Source of the DNA: Ktedonobacteraceae bacterium | Lineage (GTDB): Bacteria; Chloroflexota; Ktedonobacteria; Ktedonobacterales; Ktedonobacteraceae | Direction: 5' to 3' | NCBI GenBank assembly: GCA_035653615.1 | Contig: DASRBN010000008.1 | Coordinates: forward strand, 1-64,000 | DNA: 64,000 nt | Part shown: in pieces, positions 17,244 through 26,188 of the stretch | How the letters are laid out: the number at the start of each line of letters is the position of its first letter | Position numbering within the stretch: position 1 is the first letter of the stretch | Notes under the pieces: generated by a model | Seen by the model: the letters and a program-made list of their open reading frames with translations, nothing else | What the model was told of the DNA's origin: nothing | Database searches by the model: none | Position numbers and translations under genes: made by a program

Positions 17244-17323
17244 CTACGTAAAAGTCGCGACAACAAGCTAATTGTGTGAAAGTAGCCTACCAGATTGACT
17301 CACCTGGCTGGACTTTTACATAG
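17244..17323. repeat. 80-bp segment bounded by 13-bp inverted repeats
   Basis: CTACGTAAAAGTC at 17244-17256 and GACTTTTACATAG at 17311-17323 are inverted copies with one mismatch. The segment carries no gene and lies just past the end of the LLM gene. It might be a solo miniature transposon; target duplications are not obvious. Confidence 0.4.
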
Positions 17324-17333
17324 CTGCGGACAG

Positions 17334-18191
17334 TTAACCGAGAGCATCCTTATATCGCCGGAGAGCCTCAAGATGCTGCCGGAGCGAGGTGAAACCCGCG
17401 CCCATCGTATTGATGCAAATGTGCGTTGCGCCCAGTTCCTGCCAGCGCTTTGTCTCATCCAGCCAGCGCCGGGTATCTCCATCCCCGGCATTTATCCGCG
17501 GCTCGATGCCAAACGCTTCAGGGTCGCGCCCGGCCTCGCGCAGATAGTTACGCAGGCGTCCAATGGCCTCTTGCATTTGCGCATCCGGCTGTCCCTGTGG
17601 AAACCAGCCGTCCGCGAGTCGGGCGCTCCGGCGCAGCAATACATCCGCGGTTCCACCCATCCAGATCGGAATCGAACGGCGCACGGGCAGCGGATTAAGC
17701 CCGGCTTCGCTGATCGTATGGAACCGGCCCTTGTAGGTAACGATCTCCTGGCTCCAGAGCAGGCGCAGCACCTCGACTTGCTCCTCTATCACGCGCCCGC
17801 GTTTGTGGAAATCCATGCCCAGTGCTTCATACTCCACCGGATTCCAGCCAACGCCGATGCCCAGGCGCATCTTCCCGCCACTCAACACATCCACTTCTGC
17901 CGCCTGCTTGGCAACCAGCGCCGTTTGCCGCTGTGGCAGGATAATCACGCCTGTGACTAACTCGAGCTTTGTCAAAGCTGCCAGGTATCCAAAAAGCACA
18001 AACGGCTCGTGAAATAAATCTTTATAGGTATAGCCCCGCCAGCCCGGTCGATTCGTGGGATCAGCGCCCAGCACGTGGTCATAGGCCATGAGGTGGTCGT
18101 AACCCAATTCCTCGACGGTCTGTGCATATTCGCGAATGGCCGCCGGGTCCGCGCCGATCTCATTCTGCGGAAAAACAACTCCTACATACAT
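17334..18191 (-). CDS. LLM-class F420-dependent oxidoreductase
   Basis: 285 aa TIM-barrel luciferase-like flavin/F420 enzyme. Landmarks: YVGVVFPQNEIGADP start, YDHLMAYDHVLG, LELVTGVIILPQRQTALVAK, GKMRLGIGVGWNPVEYEALG, and PIWMGG, which match the 'TIGR03619' F420-dependent group. Such enzymes transfer hydride between cofactor F420 and an organic substrate that cannot be told from sequence. Start at ATG 18191, since AAGGAG lies 7 bases upstream; an upstream TTG at 18197 is less likely. With the Ddn-like gene at 26.2 kb it suggests the host makes F420. Confidence 0.9.
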   Translation of the reverse strand: MYVGVVFPQNEIGADPAAIREYAQTVEELGYDHLMAYDHVLGADPTNRPGWRGYTYKDLFHEPFVLFGYLAALTKLELVTGVIILPQRQTALVAKQAAEVDVLSGGKMRLGIGVGWNPVEYEALGMDFHKRGRVIEEQVEVLRLLWSQEIVTYKGRFHTISEAGLNPLPVRRSIPIWMGGTADVLLRRSARLADGWFPQGQPDAQMQEAIGRLRNYLREAGRDPEAFGIEPRINAGDGDTRRWLDETKRWQELGATHICINTMGAGFTSLRQHLEALRRYKDALG

Positions 18192-18277
18192 GCCCAATCT
18201 CCTTACGCATGACGATATCCCTTGCTACAAAACTGCTAACAGCCTTAATGATAGCATGTACTGGTGACCACATCCAA

Positions 18278-18318
18278 ATATAGGGACAGCGGCCTGTCCC
18301 TAATGAATTTTTCCAATC
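18278..18318. repeat. Short dispersed repeat with GGGACAG hairpin (copy 1)
   Basis: AGGGACA-GCGGCC-TGTCCCT forms a hairpin and is followed by AATTTTTCCAATCGAA. The same AATTTTTCCAATCGAA occurs at about 60669-60684 next to another GGGCA...TGTCCCT arm pair, so this is a small dispersed repeat. Confidence 0.5.
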
Positions 18319-18467
18319 GAAGCGAAAGGTGCAGCCCTCTTTTTCATGGTACTATTGCGCTCTATCATGTAACAGATTTCTCGCAGAAATGAATATACCG
18401 TGGCGTTACAAAGTTTTAACGAGTGAGGAAGAATGGAGGGAGAGCTATTTCGCTTATGAAGGAAACA

Positions 18468-18701
18468 TCAGGAGGGGAAGGCAAGATGAATATGCAGCAG
18501 TTCACCTGTAAATAAGTTAGCAATTGATGCAGCAACAGAGCAAACAGGCCCATTGTGAGACCATACCGCGGTATTCCATTTCCATTCCTCAATGATATTG
18601 GGGTCGGCCTCGTGGATAAGATTGCGCAGTTGGGCAAACATCTGGCCGCGCCAGCCGGCAAGTTCTGCGATTCGTTTGTCGATAAGTTCAGGTGGATTCA
18701 T
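18468..18701 (-). pseudogene. DUF1801-family protein, C-terminally truncated
   Basis: From ATG 18701 the frame reads MNPPELIDKRIAELAGWRGQ and continues to IEEWKWNTAVWSHNGPVCSV, which matches DUF1801 (YdhG/YdeI-like) proteins. In intact members the text after 'PVCSV' goes on to a 'KDHVKLNFFKGA'-type strand and 40 or more residues. Here it changes to unrelated sequence (ASIANLFTGELL...) and stops. The 3' part has been replaced or deleted, so this is probably a remnant. Confidence 0.65.
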
Positions 18702-18820
18702 GTGCCGTTTCCTGCTCTCTTCTACCAGCCCCGCTTGTTGATAGATAAGTAATGAGACCGGTAGCCATACGTTGGTACATCTAGAAGGTGCGATGAATGG
18801 GTTAGCGAAGTAAAAGAAAA

Positions 18821-18849
18821 CCTCGCGCATCTAAAACGCGAGGTCTTTT
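18821..18849. terminator. Bidirectional intrinsic terminator
   Basis: CCTCGCG (18821-18827) pairs with CGCGAGG (18837-18843), followed by TCTTTTT. On the opposite strand the same stem is followed by TTTTCTTTTA. It can stop minus-strand transcripts from the protease gene and plus-strand transcripts entering from the left. Confidence 0.75.
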
Positions 18850-18924
18850 TGAAGTAACAGAGTAATTATAACATATTTTGGCCCAAAAAGCAATGGCAAA
18901 ACGAACTTTTTTTGACAGCGATCC

Positions 18925-18984
18925 CGCCCGGACGAGGAGAGGGAGTAGTATCCCGGGATACTACTCCCTCTCCTCGTCCGGGCG
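18925..18984. repeat. 60-nt perfect palindrome downstream of the protease gene
   Basis: Two perfect 30-base arms meet at CCCGGG (centre between 18954 and 18955) with no loop; each arm contains GACGAGGAGAGGGAGTAGTA. It starts about 75 bases after the stop of the HtrA-like gene, between that gene and the terminator at 18821. It could form a cruciform in DNA or a very stable RNA stem. Confidence 0.9.
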
Positions 18985-19058
18985 AGGCCGCACTCCAGTG
19001 TGCGGCACACCGCGGAGCAAAAGGATCACGCTGGAGGCGCCAGGGCGATCAGATGTAT

Positions 19059-20063
19059 TTACCTGCCGTTCTGGAGAATCTGCTGCACGGCTGTTTTTAC
19101 GGTATTGGATGGGATCGCGAACCCCAGTCCGTTCGCGGGTGTATTAGACTCGGTATTGACTGCTCCCAGAGTTGGGATACCTACGAGCTGTCCCTGCAAG
19201 TTGATCAGAGCGCCGCCGCTATTGCCAGGATTAATCGGCGCGTCCGTCTGGATGGCATTGGAGATGGTAACACCGTTCGACTCGGTGACGCTGCGGTTCA
19301 GAGCGCTTACGATGCCCTGGGTAGCTGTCTCGGTGATGCCGAGCGGGTTGCCGACAGCCAGCACCTCTTGACCAACCGCAAGTTGTGACGAATCGCCGAT
19401 CTGCGCCACCACCATATGGGCGAATGGTGTGATGCGTACAACCGCGAGATCATCCGCCGCATCCGTTCCTACAAGTTGACCCTGTTCCGCCTGGCCGTTA
19501 CTAAGCACGACCCGAATGCTCTGTTCGCCGCTGACGACATGGTTGTTCGTCACGATATCGCCATTCGAATCGATAATAACCCCGGAACCGATGGCCTGCC
19601 CCTGGAAAGTTGTCACCTCGAGCTCAACGACGGACGGTTCTATCTTCGCAATGGCCGCCTCTTGCTGCGCCTGAATTGAATTCGCGCTGGATGAGGAACC
19701 ATTGGATTGCGCCGGTGTGGTTGACGATGATGTAGCCCCCGGTGCAGTTGTGCCCGTATTGTTGTGGTAGTTAGAGAACTGCCAACCGGCGAACAGGCCT
19801 ACACCGAAAATGGCAGCGAGTACAAGCGCCAGGAGTACGATTGCTGCCGTTCGACCAGCTCGCCTGGGTGGTTTCTGTGGAGGCGCCGGCGGCGGAGTCT
19901 GCATCTGCCCCCATGGATCCCTGGGTGGCTGGTATGATTGTTGCACTGCCCAGCCTGTCGCTGGCGGGTTGCTATCTATGATCTCTGCTGGCGCAGGAGT
20001 TAAAGGCTGCGTTGGTACGCGATATCCATAAGGCACATAAAATTCATTTTCTTGTTCAACCAT
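19059..20063 (-). CDS. HtrA-like (S1C) trypsin-family serine protease, membrane-anchored, no PDZ
   Basis: 334 aa from ATG 20063 (AGGGG nine bases upstream; upstream in-frame starts are too close to that site). A cytoplasmic Pro-rich N-terminus is followed by a membrane helix (about residues 72-92), a Ser/Thr-rich linker and the protease domain. Catalytic triad: His175 in TNNHVV, Asp205 in DDLAVV, Ser282 in NPGNSGGAL. The protein ends right after the protease domain, where most HtrA/DegP proteins carry a PDZ domain. It likely degrades or senses misfolded proteins outside the membrane. Confidence 0.92.
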   Translation of the reverse strand: MVEQENEFYVPYGYRVPTQPLTPAPAEIIDSNPPATGWAVQQSYQPPRDPWGQMQTPPPAPPQKPPRRAGRTAAIVLLALVLAAIFGVGLFAGWQFSNYHNNTGTTAPGATSSSTTPAQSNGSSSSANSIQAQQEAAIAKIEPSVVELEVTTFQGQAIGSGVIIDSNGDIVTNNHVVSGEQSIRVVLSNGQAEQGQLVGTDAADDLAVVRITPFAHMVVAQIGDSSQLAVGQEVLAVGNPLGITETATQGIVSALNRSVTESNGVTISNAIQTDAPINPGNSGGALINLQGQLVGIPTLGAVNTESNTPANGLGFAIPSNTVKTAVQQILQNGR

Positions 20064-20393
20064 TTTTGTCATCCCCTGCTTTCTGCTCAAGCACACGATT
20101 TATTACCATACACGTTTCCGTGATCTTTGTGTATTCATAAGATACTCCAGGATAATCAAAAAAAGCGCATGAAAATGTAAATTAAGTGTAAGAGAATCTG
20201 ATACAAAAAGAAATGTAACCCATCCACGTACTAGCAGTTGAGGGGAGTAGTTGTTAGCGTCCACCAGGGCTGCTTTGCCAAAGTAGAAATGCAACTCGCA
20301 TCCTGTAGGGACAGGGGTATGATCCGATTCGCTTGCCAAAGTTAATCAGGATTGCTCCACCTGGTTGTTACAATTCATTCACGGGAGGACTTT
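20064..20393. other. Divergent intergenic region
   Basis: 330 bases between the protease gene (minus) and the first VWAVG propeller gene (plus). AT-rich near the protease start. A GTAGGGACAGGGG fragment near 20307 resembles the GGGACAG repeat. No RNA gene or clear promoter pair was recognised. Confidence 0.45.
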
Positions 20394-21530
20394 ATGAAAG
20401 GAATTCGTATTTTTCTCAAGCAATTCGCGGGGCGAGGCTTATTTCTCGGTATGCTGGTCATAATCCTGCTGCAATTGACGGGGGCCAATGCCGCCGCAAT
20501 GGCACAAAGTTGCGGCCAGTGGAGCGTCGTCAAAAGCCCAAGTGTGGGAAACGGGGAGAATAGCTTGTATGGTATCACAGCTATTTCGCCCAACAACGTC
20601 TGGGCGGTGGGCACGACTGGCAGTGCTACGCTCACCGAACATTGGAATGGCACCCAATGGAGTGTTGTCAAAAGTCCATCAATTGGTAACTTTTATCCCA
20701 TACTCTTTAGCGTAACGGCCGTGTCGACGAACGACGTCTGGGCGGTCGGATACTCAGGGGAATATCCCAACTACACGACGATCATCGAGCAGTGGAATGG
20801 ACACAAATGGAGCCTGGTCAAAAGCCCGAACAGCGCGGCCCAACTGACAGGGGTATCGGCCGTAAGCGCGAATGACATCTGGGCTGTTGGAGACATTGGA
20901 ACATATGCCCCGATCATTGAGCACTGGAATGGTACCCAATGGAGCATCGTTCCCAACCCGAATTCCAGCACGTTCCTGTCCGCGGTAACAGCCATCTCTA
21001 CCAACGATGTCTGGGCGGTGGGCTATACGCTCAACCATGATCCTCGCGAGGCGCTAATTGAGCATTGGGATGGCACAAGCTGGAGCCAGGTCGGCAATCC
21101 GCCTCCTCCTAACGCCTGCCTGCCAGCATTCGGTGGTGTCACAGCTATCTCTAGCAACGATGTCTGGGCAGTAGGCTCTGAGTGGGGAAATTGCTACGAT
21201 TCTCCACCGTATACCTTGACCGAACATTGGAATGGTACCCAGTGGAAAGCTGTACATAGTCCAGAGGGAAAAGGCAACCTGACAGGCCAGCTGAATGGGG
21301 TGGCCGCCGCTGCTACCAACAACGTCTGGGCGGTAGGTAATTTCTACGATCTGCAACAGGCAGCGACCTATCACTGGAATGGGACGCACTGGAGCAACGT
21401 TGCCAATCCCACACTGCCTTATAGCTATCTCTATGGAGTAGCCGCAACTCCGGCGGGTGATTTCTGGGCAGTAGGTACTTATATTCCACCAAACAGCGCC
21501 CAACGGACGTTGATCGAGTTCTATTGTTAG
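20394..21530 (+). CDS. Secreted 'VWAVG' beta-propeller protein (1)
   Basis: 378 aa. N-terminal signal peptide (FLGMLVIILLQLTGANAAAMA) follows a charged start; ATG 20394 has GGGAGGAC upstream. The mature part is about seven repeats of roughly 48 residues built on 'ISxNDVWAVG...LIEHWNGTQWSVVxSPN', ending LIEFYC. The Trp-rich repeat pattern is like a beta-propeller blade. Two paralogues lie at 22.1-23.3 kb (minus) and 30.5-31.7 kb (plus). No catalytic residues are visible; ligand binding at the cell surface is a guess. Confidence 0.8.
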   Translation: MKGIRIFLKQFAGRGLFLGMLVIILLQLTGANAAAMAQSCGQWSVVKSPSVGNGENSLYGITAISPNNVWAVGTTGSATLTEHWNGTQWSVVKSPSIGNFYPILFSVTAVSTNDVWAVGYSGEYPNYTTIIEQWNGHKWSLVKSPNSAAQLTGVSAVSANDIWAVGDIGTYAPIIEHWNGTQWSIVPNPNSSTFLSAVTAISTNDVWAVGYTLNHDPREALIEHWDGTSWSQVGNPPPPNACLPAFGGVTAISSNDVWAVGSEWGNCYDSPPYTLTEHWNGTQWKAVHSPEGKGNLTGQLNGVAAAATNNVWAVGNFYDLQQAATYHWNGTHWSNVANPTLPYSYLYGVAATPAGDFWAVGTYIPPNSAQRTLIEFYC

Positions 21531-21641
21531 CTAGCTCGTCGAAGAAAAGCGCAACTTTAAGAACGTTCTCTCGTATTAGAAATGAGTCGAACCTGTCATC
21601 ACCTGATGCACCATTCATTTCAAGTTTGCGAGGGAACGTTT

Positions 21642-21944
21642 ATGGATTTCTTGAAAATACTGTCGGATAACTTCTGGACAACGGTCGTCCTGGCGCTTTT
21701 CATCATCAGCATTGTCAGCATCGTCCTTGGCATTTTGCTGGAATTTTACAAAGTTCGCATCCGGGCGAGCCAGAAACTTCAGGAACTGCGCAACGAGGAG
21801 CTGCGCTTGCAACTGAAGCTACAAGAGCAGAAAAAATACAGGCAACCCGACTTCCAGGCAACAGATTTTTCCTCACCGAAAGATTCCCGCTGGGGAGAAC
21901 AGGCGCAGGCGGGCTATGAGATGGGATACCAGCAACAGGGATAG
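21642..21944 (+). CDS. Small single-pass membrane protein with coiled coil
   Basis: 100 aa. One membrane helix (VVLALFIISIVSIVLGILLEF, about residues 14-34) is followed by a charged coiled coil (KLQELRNEELRLQLKLQEQK) and a Gln/Gly-rich tail. ATG 21642 has GAGGG upstream. Family not recognised; the layout is like small membrane-bound scaffold proteins. Confidence 0.65.
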   Translation: MDFLKILSDNFWTTVVLALFIISIVSIVLGILLEFYKVRIRASQKLQELRNEELRLQLKLQEQKKYRQPDFQATDFSSPKDSRWGEQAQAGYEMGYQQQG

Positions 21945-21962
21945 CACCGGTCAACCTGGACC

Positions 21963-22033
21963 TTGACGAGTGGGATCTTCGAGGGCGACCAGCCAGGGTG
22001 CGCCCTTACCAGGACGACGGGCCTACTCGTCAA
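21963..22033. repeat. Nested imperfect hairpin between convergent genes
   Basis: TTGACGAGT (21963-21971) pairs with ACTCGTCAA (22025-22033), enclosing AGGGCG...CGCCCT. It lies between the small membrane protein and the convergent propeller gene, where a bidirectional terminator is expected. The AGGGCGACC core resembles the stem at 6926-6977. Confidence 0.45.
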
Positions 22034-22104
22034 TGTCCAGCATGACCCATGTTGTAATTGCTCCAGCGAAACGCTACCTGTTGCCTGGTCACTACATGCC
22101 TCGC

Positions 22105-23259
22105 TTAACAATAGTGCTCGATCAGCGTGTGATAGGTGAAGTTATGCTTGTTAATATCGATTCCTGCCGCCCAGACATCGGTAGCGGAGTCGGCAGATAC
22201 CGCGCTCAAGCCACTGATCGCTCCACGCCGGAACGGGCTGGGGAAGATATTCCAGGCCGTCCCATTCCATTGTTCGATGAGATTCTGACCGCCAGGGGAA
22301 TAATCTCCAACTGCCCAGACATCCGCGGTCGAAATAGCCGCAACTCCGAGCAGCGCGTCATCACCCGTTGGACTGGGAGTAGGGACAACCTTCCATTGTT
22401 TCCCATTCCAATGCTCAGCGAGGGTCAACAAGATATCGCCCGGAGCAGTCACATAGTCACCCACGGCCCAGATATCGTTGGCAGAGACAGCCGAGACGGC
22501 CCGCAGCTCATAAGGACGACTACCCAGATCAGGGCTCTTGACGACACTCCATTGCGTGCCATTCCAATGCTCAATCAAGCTTTGATAGCCGAATTGTGTC
22601 ATAGAATACTGTCCAACCGCCCAGATATCCGAGGAGGTGAGAGCCGTCACTGAATCCAGGCTATTGCCGTATTTGCCCGGGCTGGGGCTCGGGACGACTT
22701 GCCATTGCGACCCATTCCACTGCTCGATCAATGTTTTACCTGTTCGATAGCCTACCGCCCAGATGTTGCTGGGTGAGAGAATGCTCACCCCATTCAGGTT
22801 TCCCGGTATGCTGGGAAGCATACTCCAGCTTTTACCATCCCAGTGCTCAATCAACGTTTTTTGGTGTTCCCAGTTCCCTGCCGCGGTGCCTCCCACCGCC
22901 CAGATGTCGGTAGGTGAATCGCCTGCCACCCCATCCAGATAGCTCCTGGAAGTGCCGGGGTCAGGGTTGGAAACATTGATCCAGCGGTTTCCATTCCAGT
23001 GTTCAGTAAGAGCTCTATTGGAACCCTGCAAATCAATGAAATAACCAACCGCCCAGACATCCTGGGGAGAAATAGCGGCAATGCCATCCAGGCTGAGCAT
23101 AGTACTCGGATCGGGGCTGCGGGTAATGCTCCATTGGCCACAAGATTGCGCGACTGCCAGAGCATTGGCTCTAGCTGCTGGCAATGGCAAAAGGGCCAGC
23201 AGGCTCATTAAAAAGGCTACGAGGAATTGTTTGTTGGGCAAAATCCTGGTTCTGATCAT
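22105..23259 (-). CDS. Secreted 'VWAVG' beta-propeller protein (2)
   Basis: 384 aa from ATG 23259, which has GGAGGT five bases upstream. Signal peptide FLVAFLMSLLALLPLPAARA, then SCGQWSITRSPDPST and about seven blades of the type 'SPQDVWAVG...LTEHWNGNRWINVSNPDP', ending LIEHYC. Its mature N-terminus SCGQWS is shared with propeller 1, so the two are recent relatives. Divergently placed paralogues at this density suggest local duplication. Role unknown. Confidence 0.8.
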   Translation of the reverse strand: MIRTRILPNKQFLVAFLMSLLALLPLPAARANALAVAQSCGQWSITRSPDPSTMLSLDGIAAISPQDVWAVGYFIDLQGSNRALTEHWNGNRWINVSNPDPGTSRSYLDGVAGDSPTDIWAVGGTAAGNWEHQKTLIEHWDGKSWSMLPSIPGNLNGVSILSPSNIWAVGYRTGKTLIEQWNGSQWQVVPSPSPGKYGNSLDSVTALTSSDIWAVGQYSMTQFGYQSLIEHWNGTQWSVVKSPDLGSRPYELRAVSAVSANDIWAVGDYVTAPGDILLTLAEHWNGKQWKVVPTPSPTGDDALLGVAAISTADVWAVGDYSPGGQNLIEQWNGTAWNIFPSPFRRGAISGLSAVSADSATDVWAAGIDINKHNFTYHTLIEHYC

Positions 23260-23451
23260 GGCAACCTCCATTGTAAGGTCGATAGGCTGAACATGACAAT
23301 AAGAAAAGACCCTGGATACGGCAACCAGACAAGTACTTGAGCCTGAATATGCAAACGATCAATGGATCCCAATGCTAAGTATATCTGATCAATGGAGTGC
23401 ATGCAAAGGATCAGAAAAATTCCGAAATTGTGGAGTCAAAAAGTACAAGCC

Positions 23452-24438
23452 TTATCCAACTATCAGTGGCTCAAGTACCTTGATTATCTTCTCCACGTTC
23501 ATATGATCAGAGTTAAAGAGCAGAATAATACTCACTTTCTGCTCTGGGTATTGCCGGATGCGCGCGAGAAAACCCGGCGTTCCTCCACCATGCATGCGAA
23601 AGCGAGGGGCAAGAAAGCATCCATACCCGTAATGCAGCGATTGATCGACCTGGCCGTAAGGTGTGAACATCAGCTTTAAGGTTTCTGACGAAACAAGCGG
23701 GCAGCTGAATAGCGCATCGCACCATTTTTTTAAATCCAGCACCGTGGAGTAAAGCTCGCCGGGCGCCTCCTCAAACATGCTCAACCTGTCGTTGCTGGCA
23801 TTGCTCAGTTCACCATTCCACATGGTGTGACCGTATGCACGGCCTGGATTAATCCTGCGCGGAGAATCCTGGCCGGTATTTGTCATGGAGAGAGGCGCGA
23901 GAATTAACTGGTGCATCAATGCGGCGAATGATAAGCCTGTCACTTCCTCCATGATATACCCCATTAAAATGTAGCCGGTACTGCTGTAACTCCATCGTTC
24001 TCCCACGGGAAACAACAGCGGCAGTTTCACGAGATAGGAGAGGAGATTTTGCTGTTCTTTCTTGAGTCTGTACATTTCAAATCTGAGATGTGGAACGTCA
24101 TAAATATCCTGCAAGCCGGATGTATGGGATAAAAGGTGATGCAGCGTGATATCCTTATTGAGTACAGCCAGTTCAGGCAAATAGTCCGCCGGCCTTGCAC
24201 GAAGCTCTATCAATCCTTGTTCGTAGAGCTTCAGCGCCGCCATCGCGATAAACATTTTGGTAACAGAGGCGATATGAAATTTTGTTTCAAGCGTATTTGG
24301 AACACCCAACTGCCAGCTCGCGTACCCGTATGCTTTCTCAAATAGCACTTCTCCATTCTGAGAAACGAGAATGGCTCCATTGAGACTCTGATCTTTTTCA
24401 GCCTCATCAAAGACGGCCGCTAACTCTTTTTTGTCCAT
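23452..24438 (-). CDS. Serine hydrolase (class C beta-lactamase / D-peptidase fold)
   Basis: 328 aa. Catalytic SVTK at residues 58-61, the YSS motif at 151-153 (in RWSYSSTGYILMGY) and a C-terminal HGGGTPG in place of KTG match the beta-lactamase class C / 'beta-lactamase-related serine hydrolase' family. There is no obvious signal peptide, so it may act inside the cell. Substrates in this family range from esters to D-amino-acid peptides. It stands alone as a transcription unit. Confidence 0.85.
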   Translation of the reverse strand: MDKKELAAVFDEAEKDQSLNGAILVSQNGEVLFEKAYGYASWQLGVPNTLETKFHIASVTKMFIAMAALKLYEQGLIELRARPADYLPELAVLNKDITLHHLLSHTSGLQDIYDVPHLRFEMYRLKKEQQNLLSYLVKLPLLFPVGERWSYSSTGYILMGYIMEEVTGLSFAALMHQLILAPLSMTNTGQDSPRRINPGRAYGHTMWNGELSNASNDRLSMFEEAPGELYSTVLDLKKWCDALFSCPLVSSETLKLMFTPYGQVDQSLHYGYGCFLAPRFRMHGGGTPGFLARIRQYPEQKVSIILLFNSDHMNVEKIIKVLEPLIVG

Positions 24439-24578
24439 TATCTCTCTCCTTCAGGCAGGCTCGTGGAGATCGGAGCCTTTTTGAGAGTATAGTTCCTTTT
24501 ATATGACATCTTCTGTCATGAATATTGCAAGCTAAATACACCCGATCAGTATCGCATGTACGAACACAGCTATACAAG

Positions 24579-24596
24579 ATATCATTATTATGATAT
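24579..24596. promoter_or_regulatory. Inverted repeat upstream of the serine hydrolase
   Basis: ATATCAT-TATT-ATGATAT, about 140 bases upstream of the hydrolase start. A possible repressor site; only the symmetry supports this. Confidence 0.3.
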
Positions 24597-24681
24597 GCTG
24601 CTTCTCAAGTAAAGAGCGAACCGCTTCATCTTTGCATATAAGAGGTATAGATGAGGGAGAAACGCAAACTCCAATGGCCAT

Positions 24682-25071
24682 CTACGCATTAGGGATGGGC
24701 TGCGAGAGACCGAAATAATTGACGACTTTGCCATTCATGACCTGCCAGACATCGATGCCCACAACCCTTAGTTGCTGGCCAGGAGGCATGCCCATCACGG
24801 GTACCGAGGTTGTGGCACTGGTAGTGTAAATAACCACCACTTTGTCTCCCTCGGCAATCTGATCGTTAATGGCCGTGTTGACGCCATGAAAAGTATTGTT
24901 GAAATGGATGATCATCTGTTTGATTCCCTCTGAACCGCGTAGAGGTTGTGGACTGCCGGGAAGGAGGGTGATAAAGTCCGGCGAGATGATCTGGTCCAAT
25001 AGGGCGAAATTTCCCTGCTGTCTCGCGTTATAGAGGCTAAGTATGAGCGCTTTGTTGTCTTCGATGGACAT
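24682..25071 (-). CDS. SnoaL-like / ester cyclase family protein
   Basis: 129 aa NTF2-like fold: NKALILSLYNARQQGNFALL, then ISPDFITL, GSEGIKQMIIHF, and the paired strands EGDKVVVIYTTSAT and GIDVWQVMNGKVVNYF. SnoaL-type proteins are small barrels that cyclise or hydrolyse small molecules; many are of unknown substrate. Single gene, transcribed toward the serine hydrolase, about 240 bases from that gene's start. Confidence 0.8.
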   Translation of the reverse strand: MSIEDNKALILSLYNARQQGNFALLDQIISPDFITLLPGSPQPLRGSEGIKQMIIHFNNTFHGVNTAINDQIAEGDKVVVIYTTSATTSVPVMGMPPGQQLRVVGIDVWQVMNGKVVNYFGLSQPIPNA

Positions 25072-25182
25072 GGGAAGCCCTTCCTTACTCCTGGAACTCT
25101 TCCAGGCTGGTCTTTCTGCTACGACAAAGAATGCACATTAACACTATACCTATCTTGCTGCTGACCTGTCAAGCAAATCAGA

Positions 25183-25211
25183 TTGAATTTCATTGAAGCA
25201 ATGAGTATAAT
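25183..25211 (+). promoter_or_regulatory. Sigma-70-type promoter
   Basis: TTGAAT (25183-25188), 17-base spacer, TATAAT (25206-25211). It points toward the membrane protein starting at 25319. Confidence 0.6.
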
Positions 25212-25318
25212 CTCTTCAGAGAATATGCAACATTTCACAAGTTACCTGTTTGTAAAGATTTACAGGAGTGCTGAAGGCATGTTTGTGGTATTTGAAGAGC
25301 AATAACGGAGAGGGAACC

Positions 25319-26188
25319 ATGCAACTCAAAGATTACGTGGATATTTTTACCAGTTCAGGCGGGCTATTCGTCGCTTTATCGGCCTTCATCCTCTCGATAG
25401 TACTTGCGGTACAGACAGCGAGAAGTGGAAAAGCTGACGAGCAACGCACGATTCGGTCTCAGCTGACCGATACTTTCAACCAGCTATTTGCGACCGGAGT
25501 TCAAATGGCGCAACAGCCGGGATCTGGAAGTAGTGGTAACTTTGCACAAGGCAAATATGCAAGCAGCATGCTCAGTCAACAATACGTTTCTCTGCTGGGT
25601 CAGGCAACATTTCTCGTCAGTAAGATTGAAGGGCTGGTAACACCTGTCGAATATAACACCTTAGCGGCTTCTAACGCCAATATCGGGGAATTTGAGATGG
25701 CGAATCGCTACGCGAAAAAGGCTACCGAGGTATGCGACAAAAATGATTCGAGTTTCCTGGCACGCCTGACCAGCAGTTGGGGCACTATTTTCTTTATGCA
25801 ATCAGACTTCGATAGCGGTAATAAAAAGTTTGAGGAGGCGCTGCAAGTGGTAGACAATGCTATGGCTCCGGGCGTGTCAAATCGGGCCAGGTTAGAACAG
25901 AATTTCGGCCATTATATAAAGGGTGAGATTTATATTACGTGGGCAGTGTATGAAAAGCAATGGGCGGCCCCAGGAGGCACGCCGGATGAGCACTTCAAAA
26001 AGGCCGAAGAGGAGTTCAAAGCCATCAGAATCCCGCGCAATCGCGAAATGGCGCTGAAGGATTTAGAAGAGACAAAGAAGGAGATGGCTACAAGACCTTT
26101 GCCGGACATCGGCCAATCGCAGGGGGTGGAGGTGCAGCAGAGTATTTTTAATCAGATGCGCAACCCTATGTGGTCTAAGGAAGCATGA
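25319..26188 (+). CDS. Membrane-anchored TPR-like protein of unknown function
   Basis: 289 aa. One N-terminal membrane helix (GLFVALSAFILSIVLAVQTA) is followed by a helical cytoplasmic or outer part. The segment from about 130 to 200 (NANIGEFEMANRYAKKATEV, later SDFDSGNKKFEEALQVVDNA) has the spacing of two TPR-like helix pairs. ATG 25319 has AGAGGG upstream. Its TGA stop lies inside the 36-nt palindrome that it shares with the convergent gene. Confidence 0.7.
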   Translation: MQLKDYVDIFTSSGGLFVALSAFILSIVLAVQTARSGKADEQRTIRSQLTDTFNQLFATGVQMAQQPGSGSSGNFAQGKYASSMLSQQYVSLLGQATFLVSKIEGLVTPVEYNTLAASNANIGEFEMANRYAKKATEVCDKNDSSFLARLTSSWGTIFFMQSDFDSGNKKFEEALQVVDNAMAPGVSNRARLEQNFGHYIKGEIYITWAVYEKQWAAPGGTPDEHFKKAEEEFKAIRIPRNREMALKDLEETKKEMATRPLPDIGQSQGVEVQQSIFNQMRNPMWSKEA

